Shown in pieces: positions 25,101 to 34,100 of a DNA stretch of 64,000 nucleotides. The position numbers were made by a program, and so were the translations under genes. The notes beneath the pieces are model-generated. The model was not told where the DNA came from. It made no database searches and was given only the letters and a program-made list of their open reading frames with translations. The DNA comes from Undaria pinnatifida (lineage: Eukaryota; Sar; Phaeophyceae; Laminariales; Alariaceae), in NCBI GenBank assembly GCA_012845835.1, contig JABAKD010000009.1, forward strand, positions 17,743,318 to 17,807,317, given 5' to 3'. Position 1 is the stretch's first letter. Each line of letters opens with the position of its first letter.

Positions 25101-28100
25101 GATTCCGTGGAGTCAAACTTTTCTTGTCTTCGTACTGCTGTACGATAGTGTCTCGTTGCACAGAGTAACGTGCTTCTGCCTGCTCGTAGAATGCACGACA
25201 GGGCTTTATACCTGCATAAGAAGTATGGTAAAGTTTCCTGTAAATAGCGTACTGCTGTAGTACGATAAATACCCCCCTAAACCGAGAGCAAACTACAGTA
25301 CTGCACCTGTTTTCCGAGCTGAAGCGCACAATGTTGTCAAGAACCTCGAGCTCCCCGTAGTTGCCCCCACCGCAGTTGATTCGATCCTTCGACAAGCGGA
25401 TATCACGTCCAGCCAAGAATTTCTCCACGTCTGGTGAAAGCCAAATAACGAAAAACGCACCGGGGGACTGGTATTATGTAACCTCACGAGTGAGACATAA
25501 CTTACACGTATGGCCCTATTCGATACACAAAAAGCACATTTACTGCTGTAGTACTGTATGTTATGCATCCCTACTATTATAATACATAAAACGTCTGGGC
25601 GGCAAGTCAACGACCACCTGGTCTCCATATTTAAATCCCCACCGTCCCTAAATTTCACACCAGAGTAATTTCCCCTATTTTCAGTACAAATCATGTTATC
25701 ATCGTCTCGCGGCACACAGCGTTTCAGCCCCACCTTGCCGCATGGATAAGAGAGGGTGGGGGACACAGCCCATACAAACTGGGTCTCATGCCACGCTGAG
25801 TAGTCGCCATCGCGTGCTGAGCATTGCCGACAATCCCGGGGCGGCTACGTCGTGAGAGCCGCAAGCCATGAAGCCAGCCTTGCTACTGGGGTCATAATTC
25901 GAATTATTTAAATTACGATTCTGGCAGCTGCTTGGATAGCCGAATCTATGCCAGAGGCCGCTGGCTCTTTCTAGCAAAATATTGGTGCTGAACACAGCCA
26001 ATGAAGTTCAGTGCATAATAGGTACATGCAGCAGCAGTAGTACAACAGCAGTAGGTGCAGTATGTGTGACACGTACATACCAGGCAGCAGCGGTACATTG
26101 TTGATAGTACCAGGTATGCATTTGGCGTACAGCATACTTACCAGGACGTACGCACATGCCAAGAAACCTCGGCCACAATGCCCTACAACATTCTCGGCCG
26201 GCCGGTGGCCCCTGCCAGACAACGCCAGGTGGAACGTACCATAGGTTGATATGATCAGGCATATACCTTCGTACCCACGTGCTGGGCCCCCATCATTCTC
26301 GGCCGGCCGCTGGCCCTGATATCGGTTTCTGGCCGTGCTCCCCTCAAATAAGCGCCCCTGCTATACGGAGATTCAGGAGCTTGCTGGCCAGGCTCATGAA
26401 CCAGTCAATGTTTTACGTAATAAATGTTCTGGAGTGACGCTGTGTCCCGCCCGTTGCATATCATTATGGGCGACGAAGACCTAGCGCCAAGGGCGGGGCC
26501 GTCACCGCAACGTATAATATCAACATAGTACCAAGTGCCAGGTGTTAATAGTAAGGACGCTAGCCTCACTTTTTGACGTTAGCCTCGCTTTTTGGGGAAC
26601 GCTAATAAATTTGCAGGGCTTTTCACGGGTCATGCCCCGACCCGCAGGTCGGGTCAAGGGGGTTTCAAAATCTCCCGGGTCGGGTCGGGTCGCTTCATTA
26701 CGCCTTAAAATTTCACGGGTCGGGTCGGGTCGGGTCAGGTCGGATTAAGAGGCTTTAAAATGTCGCGAGTCGGGTCGGGTCGGGTCAAGAGGCTTGAAAA
26801 AAAATTGCGGGTCGGGTCGGGTCATGACCCGCGAGATACCGGTCACTCGCGGGTCAAGCCACCATGACCCGCGGGTTGTTTTTGGCTGACACGCGGGTCG
26901 AACGTGCGGATCTGGCCTGCGGATAAGCCTTTTTCAAACTTATAGCTGCCTGCCGGTGGGTCCTTGTCGCGCCAGCGCCTCGCGGGTGGGACCCGCGGAT
27001 CCGACCCGCGGGTCCGAAAATGATACAAACTTGACGCTTCCTGCATGAAAGCCTCTCTCGTCCTGATACTCCCATCGTATGTTATCATAGCACCCAGAAA
27101 CATCAACCATACAACAACTTCTCGTACCAGCCATAAAGTATTACTACGCGAATCCCCGTGTCAGATGAAGCCGTAAGTATTATTCAGGCATATTGCCATC
27201 CATCCAAGTCCACTAAAACAAGCCAGGCCATACACTCTTGCTGCATTGCAGGGTGCAACAACTAAATACGACAAATGGCAGTATAAGAACCCATGTACGA
27301 CGTATACGTACACATTGGATACCCGGTAAGAATTATATCATACCAGTACGAGATGTGACCAAACGTAAAAATTCCAGTCATCGTCGAAGCAGCAGCAGCA
27401 CTGGCAGCAGCAAGAACCAGCAGCAGACCCCGTATCCTCGCGGATCGCAGCCCCTGCCGACAGGTCCACCGCCCCAGTTGTGGGCTTGCTGCCGGAGGTG
27501 GCTCAGCTAAGCTGCTTGCCGGGGTCGAAGACTGCATATGCATAGATAGATACAGTCAGCAGCTAGCTTGAGAATTATCATACCAGTACGAAATGTGACC
27601 AAACGTAAAAAGCAAGAAGATCAGTCATCGTCGAAGCAGCAGCAGCACTGACAGCAGCAAGCACCAGCGGCAGACAACGCATCCTCGCGGATCGCAGCCC
27701 CTGCTGACAGATCCACCGCCCCAGTAGTGTGGGCTTGCTGCCGGAGGCGACTCAGCTATGCTGCGTGCAGGGGCCGGAGACTGCATAGAAAACTAGATCG
27801 CTCGTCGGGTCGCTCGTCGGGTCGACCTGGTGGTGTAGCGCTACGGGCGTGGCTAATTTGCTCATGCGTGGGTTGCGGTCTCTTTCTCCTTTTTCGCGCG
27901 CACACCACATAATAATGCTGCAAACAATGCTGGTAAAAAAACAGAGAGCACGACATCCTGGGAAAAGTACGAGGGACCAAGGACCAACCAACCGACCAAG
28001 GTACAAAACCAGACATGTTTGACTCGTGACTTTTCGACTTTGACCCGTGAGATATATCACGGGTCCAGTCGACCCGACCCGCGTGAAACCCGCACCTCAC

Positions 28101-31100
28101 AGGTCACTCGGAATGAGGCGGGTCGGGTCGGGTTGGGTCAACAGGGTGTCAAAATCTCGCGGGTCGGGTCGGGTTGGGTCAACAGGGTTTCAAAATCTCA
28201 CGGGTCGGGTCGGGTCGGGTCGGGTCAGGAGGTTTTCAAAATCTCACGGGTCGGGTCGGGTCGGGTCAAGAGGTTTTAAAATCTCGCCGGTCGGGTCAAG
28301 ACGTCTCGAAATTCTCGCGGGTCGGGTCGGGTCAGAGTCGACCCGACCCGCGAGGTTTGATCTCTCCCGTGAAAAGCCCTGGAAATTTGGATGAGGAAAT
28401 CCTGCTCAGCAGCGAGCGCAACGCGAAAGCCTGCTGTCGACAGCAGTAGCCTATGCTAAAGGCTGATGTAACAACAAGGTTTCAAGTATCGGTAGGCCCT
28501 GACCTTTAATGTAAGGCTCATATCATGGTGATAATTGATGGTGCAAAAAATACCGCTATAACGCCGATAGAACGGACTTCCCACAAAAAGAGGCATTGCC
28601 CCTTTTTACCGCAAAATGTTTCCCGCACCAATTCCAGGTGGTTTGTCCCGAATAATGTGTGTGCAGTTTTCAAAGGCTTAACGTCGCGGTTATCCTGCCA
28701 CCCCCGCAACAGCGTGGGAGCTGACGCAGTCCTCTCTCCTTACGCGCCAGAAGAGCGTTTTGAGTTTCCAACTGCTAAAAATATTATAGTCTGAGTCCAA
28801 GCGTTTTGTGCCCATGTCGGGAGTGCGGTGTCAAAAGGGGTAATATTAATAGCCCCTGTGCGCCAAAGGACGTAAAAAAACCGGTGTTGTACTGCGTTAC
28901 GTATTCTACTCTAATTCCAAGTAGTTTGTCTTGGAACGTGAGTGCGTGCCTTATCGTTGTCTTGGGCCTTAGCGAGCCTCACAGATCAGGGGCTAGGTTC
29001 AAGTCTTACTTGCCTACAAATATCACAAGTGTGTTTTGTTGGGTCCACAGTTTAGTCTATACCTGGTACACGAGGTATATGTAGACGTATAATTGTCAAA
29101 AAAAAAAAAATTGGGCACACTTCTTCGTGCTCGCACATTTTCCGAAACGTCAGATGGGGTGGGCATAATTCGACCGTTGGGGTCACGTCGCCGAAGGTTT
29201 GGGCGCGGTCCGTGCAGTTTGTTGCGCGTGGCAAGCCGTTTAAACTTTTTTGGCCTTGGGCATACTAAAGGCAAATCCCCGGGTTCCCGCAACATCCCCG
29301 GGAATGGTGTTTCCGAACCCCCCGGGGATGGGGTTTCCGCATCCCTCCGGGGATTGGGTTTCCGCATCCCTCCGGGGATTGGGTTTCCGCATCCCCGCGG
29401 GGATTGGGTTTCCGCATTCCCTATTTCCATGTACGCACACGTAAGATTTTGATGCAAATTGGGTTTTTCCGCTCGTAGATGGTACACGTACATTTCCCTA
29501 TTTTTGCGCAGAGCACCACGCTACGATCCTGCCGCCCAGCAGCAGTCCAGCCCCCTAGCAGCAGCAGCCTGCAGCCCTATGCGCGTGTGGCTGCTGTTGT
29601 AGTAGCTGCTTGCTTTGATCGGAGCCTGCAATGATTTACCCCCTATACGCCACTACCTCTCGCTGCTGCTGCTACTGCTATTTCTGCCAAGTGTCAAGTG
29701 ACATGCCGGCGTAAAGTGTAAGGATCGTTTGAATTTCATATTAGTACTCAAAAGGTCCTTATATTTATGTTCATGTTGGTGTGCTTCGTATATGATATTG
29801 TACCATACCACGAGAGCACAACGCTACAACTCTGCCGCACGGCAGCAGCGGTAGGCAACAGCATTTATGTACGCGTGGCGTGTCCTCGCTATGCTGCCGC
29901 GAGTTGTTTGTGTCAGAGCCTGTCATATGTCACCCCACCAGACCACACGTTTCTGCTGGGCTGCCGCTGGGTGCGCGTGTCCATCGATGCTGAAACAAAG
30001 GGACCTTTGTAATAGTAATTTAGATGCCAACCCATCCTTACGTTTACGCCCACAAGGCAATTTTTTAACGAGTCATTTTTCCATTTTTTTCTGCGAAGAT
30101 CGCAGATGACAGACAGCAGACAATATGCGGAGAGCACAACGCTACAACCCTGCCGCACAGCAGCAGCGGTAGACAACACCATTTATGTGCGCGTGGCGTG
30201 TGCTCGCTATGATTCGGCGAGTTGCTTGTTTCGGAGCCTGTCATTTGTCACCCCATCATACTGCAAGTTTTTGCTGTACTGCCGCTGGGTGCACGTGTCC
30301 ATTGATGCGGAAACATAGGGACCTTTGTAATAGAAATAATTTATTTACCAATCCACCCATACACATTTACGTCCACAGAGGCAGTTTGTTATCGAGTATT
30401 TTTTCTGTTTTTGGCGAAGATTGCAGATGACAGTCAGCAGAGAGCATGCGGAGAGCAAAACGCTACAGGTAGAACCATGTGCGCGTGCCGTATCCTCTCT
30501 TTACGGCGGCGAGTTGCTTTGGTCATAGCCTGCCACGTATATTGCCCTCTTGCTCCCTCGTTACGTGCTCTTTACATAAAATTCTACAGTAAGCCGCATC
30601 CCACGCCACACGTGCTCCTTCTCGCTTCCTGGATGTCCCTAAGCTGGAGTTCGAAGTGTGACGCTCTTCTCGAAATCATACATATCATACGGCGTAAAAG
30701 TTCACACCCTGTACAACTCTTCTCGAAATCATACATATCATACGGTGTAAAAGTTCACACCCTGTACAACTATCACTGGCAACTGCAACTAATAGTTGCG
30801 TTTCGTGTCCAGGGCAGGTAGTTGTCCGCAGACATCTAGTTGCGCAGCATCTCAAGACAGCATTTGCCTGCAGACAAATAGTTGCGCAGCATCTCAAAGA
30901 AGTAGTTGCCTGCAGACAAATAGTTGCGCAGCGACTCAAGACAGTAGTTGCCTGCAGATAAATAGTTGCGCAGCGTATCTCAAGAATAGTTGCTGGTAGA
31001 CAAATAGTTGCACAGGTTCTCAAAAGAAGAGTTGCCTGCAGACAAATAGTTGCGCAGCGTATCTCAAAAATAGTTGCCGGCAGACAAATAGTTCCACAGG

Positions 31101-34100
31101 CTCTCAAGATAATAGTTGCCTGCAGACAAATATTTGCGCAGCTTATCTCAAGAATAGTTGCCGGCATACAAATAGTTGCACAGGTTCTCAAAATAATAGT
31201 TGCCTGCAGACAAATAGTTGCCTGCATGCTTTGCACGCTTTTATTTGTCTAAACAACTGTTGACAAAGACGGAATGGTGGGGAGTTTCGCGTTGGTGTTT
31301 GCTTTGTTTGCGTAGTTTCATTCTGGGTGATGCTCTTGGTTATTTCCGCCCTGATGAAGTTTTGAGTTTCAGATGCATACATGCTTCATTGAATCTTGAA
31401 AAAGTACTTGTCTCGTTATTTGCTTTCTTTTTATTCTGGGTGATGTTCTTGGTTATTCCCGCCCCGACTAAGGTTGAGTTTCAGATGCATGCACACTTCA
31501 TTGAATCTTGAAAAAAAAGAAAATAGTTGTCAGGACAACTACTACTTTTGTTGCGCGGCATTTCACGACAGTAATTGCCTGCACGCAAATAGTTGCGCAG
31601 CATCTCAAGACGGCAGTTGCCTTCAGACAACTATTACGGAGATCCATTGTTAACAGGGGTAAATGCCTATGGGGTCATAACTCTGTCAATTCTGCGTCGA
31701 TAACGGTAAACGATATCTTGGATTGTTCGCATAGGCACGGTCACGGCGCAAAAATAAAAAAAATAAAAAAAATGATGTTCTGGCCGAGATATTGCGAAAA
31801 TTACGCGAACTTTCCGGTGAAGTTTTCGCAACATGGTGAGGCATTTACCCCTGTTAACAATAGATCTCCGTAATAGTTGCGCAGCATCTCAAGACAGTAG
31901 TTGCCTCCAGACAACCAGTTGCGCAGCATCTCAAGACAGTAGTTGCCTGCAGACAAATAGTTGTGCAGCATCTCGAAACAATAGCTGCCCTAGACAAATA
32001 GTTGCGCAAGGTTTCCAAGGAGTAGTTGCCAGACAACTACCAACTATCGTAGTTGTACGGGATGTGAAAAGTTTTGTGTGTTGTGTGCAATTTCTCAACA
32101 ACAGATCGGTCGTGGGCACGTCTGTGTCGAGTACCCAAGAAGTGCTACAAATACTGCTATTGAGTACACCCAAGAAATGTTGCGGGTGAAATGCGATTTC
32201 ATTAGTTTTCTGAGCAACTTTTTTTGTATGTACAAACAAATGGTCATTGCCTCCGGTAGTGATAATAATGTGTCCTCGCGCCACTCCCCAAGGCAATTCC
32301 CGGAGGGGAACCTTGTATATCATAGCTGTCCACGACGAGTTGTCGTTGTTTTCTCACATCAACTCTTGTAAACAAATCTAGAGTCCGTGGTCACGCAAAG
32401 GTGCTGGAGCCTTAGTAAGATACGAAAAACCAAAATAAATCAAAATCCGTCCGGTAAATACTACGCTTTCCCGCCTAAAACGCACGATACGAAGGCGAAC
32501 AAGTGAAAATATCCAATGTGCAAACTGAACTCACATGGCCGCGGGTATCCACTCAACTATAGCATAGAGTTCCCCCGTTCCCACAACTAACCAACTCGCG
32601 GCTACATACTATAGCGGTTGGGCTGTCTGCACCGTACGGACCGCACGGTAATCGTGAGCACAGACGAACGCGCCTGCTGTCTGGAGTGCTGTCAGAGTGA
32701 CGACCCGCGGGCATGCAGTGGAACAAGAGCAATCGAACCAAAAACCACAATAGAAATATCAATGATCGCCCCGCCTTTAAGAGTTATTTGACAGGTTGCA
32801 GCGCAGGTACGACGCCCGTGCCTGAAAATTGAAAATTGCGGGGGGTCGTTCCCCATGAAGGGTATACAACTCTTCCACAAACTCTACAAAAATCAGTGAC
32901 GTAAGCAACATGTTGTACTCCTGCCTCGTAAAAAAACCCTGAAAAAAAGACGATCGCTGCTCTCATGATGATCGTGTGCGTGCGGGTCGTGGGTCTCCGT
33001 GTGCCATCCTCCTGCTGTGGTTCTCCATGGCCCCCTCATCGCCTCAGCTCACTCGGCCCGCTCCTTCGCACTTGCTCTCGTTGACACTCAATTCCAATCG
33101 GTTCCCCTTCTCCGTCGTCCCAAGAAAAACAAAATGCTCCACGCAGCTTGCGGTGCTGATCTGAAGAACAAAAATTCTCGTTCAGGGAGAGTTCAATCCG
33201 TCTCTTCCCCGCCTGTCGACGGCCAGTTGCCCTCCTCCTTCGTCGTCGAATCCAGCCTCCTGCCGGCGCAGTTCCCTCCACGCAAACCGAGACCGCGCCG
33301 TAGCGTGGCTCGTGGTGGCGCCGGCCTCCGCGCACGAGCATCCCGATGAAGCATTGCTGCTCCGCCGCTGCTGCCTAAAAGACGTGCGAATCGTAGGTGA
33401 CCATGCCTGACGCACCACGTACGACCCAACTCTACCGCCACGCCTAAGCTTCGCGGCCACACGCAGCAGCAAGAAGGTATCACTCCTTGAGGGTGAGTCC
33501 GGCCCTACACCCGCCAGAAAGAACCCCCCCAATAGCTACAAGCCTGCTAGGGCATGCTTCGCAGCATGCCTTACCGAGGCGGCGAGGGGAACGGAGGACA
33601 ACGAGTACCGAGTACTGAGTACTATCCGCATACTATAATACAAGGCAACAAAGCACGCTTGTCTTCAGATACCGACTCCTGGCAACTAGACTCTCGGGCT
33701 GCATACACTACGGACATTACTTTTTCATGGACACGACACCGATATGCATCGGCTTGATGGCACTAGAGGGGTGTGCACGTGCATTACAGCAGCTTATCAT
33801 CGTACCTGGGTGCTGTGCTTTGCCGAAGCCATCAAGCCGCACAAGAGGCACGTCGTTCTTCATGAAAAATCGTAAATGGCAGTAGTCCCCGAATTGCGCC
33901 CATGTAGCGTGGGAAACAACAGCGCACTTCACCCTTTTCGAGCTGAAACATTGCTGCTCCGCCGCTGCTGCCTAAAAGACGTGCGAATCGTAGGTGACCA
34001 TGCCTGACGCACCACGTACGACCCAACTCTACCGCCACGCCTAAGCTTCGCGGCCACACGCAGCAGCAAGAAGGTATCACTCCTTGAGGGTGAGTCCGGC

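Larger units (their letters stand above)
22432..25306 (-). other. SSRP1 intron 3, 2.9 kb, with SINE and segmental repeats
   Basis: The intron separates exon 3 (ending ...FSSEN plus AG) from exon 4 (A, then TLFDLNIKD). The phase-2 join restores ENRTLFDL. It contains a duplicated block of about 0.9-kb spacing (23205-24390) interrupted by a SINE (23775-24094), and clustered TACCAGGTA/TACCTGGTA motifs (23030-23125, 24915-24945). Confidence 0.7.
25431..33348 (-). other. SSRP1 intron 2 body, mostly repeats
   Basis: This is the part of the very long intron between exon 3 and the exon 2 array. It contains a hAT-like element (26614-28381), a GGGATTGGGTTTCCGCAT minisatellite (29285-29425), a 300-bp tandem array (29510-30480), an ACAAATAGTTGCGCAGC minisatellite (30815-32045) and a hairpin MITE (31628-31879). 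Stretches 25440-26600, 28390-29280 and 32050-33348 show no gene or clear repeat that I recognise. Confidence 0.65.

Noticed and set aside
25643-25766. Minus-strand frame ...NYSGVKFRD as an SSRP1 N-terminal exon joining exon 3
   Set aside because: Its end has a possible donor in the right phase, but the exon 2 copies at 33806-35738 fit the same phase and match the family far better (TWAQFGDY, VRLDGF).
25786-26001. Frame with LWHRFGY as an SSRP1 exon
   Set aside because: It superficially resembles the Trp-containing part of the PH-like domain, but no phase-compatible splice sites were found and the true exon is elsewhere.
30815-32045. CRISPR array
   Set aside because: Repeats are contiguous and degenerate with no unique spacers of constant size, and the genome is eukaryotic.
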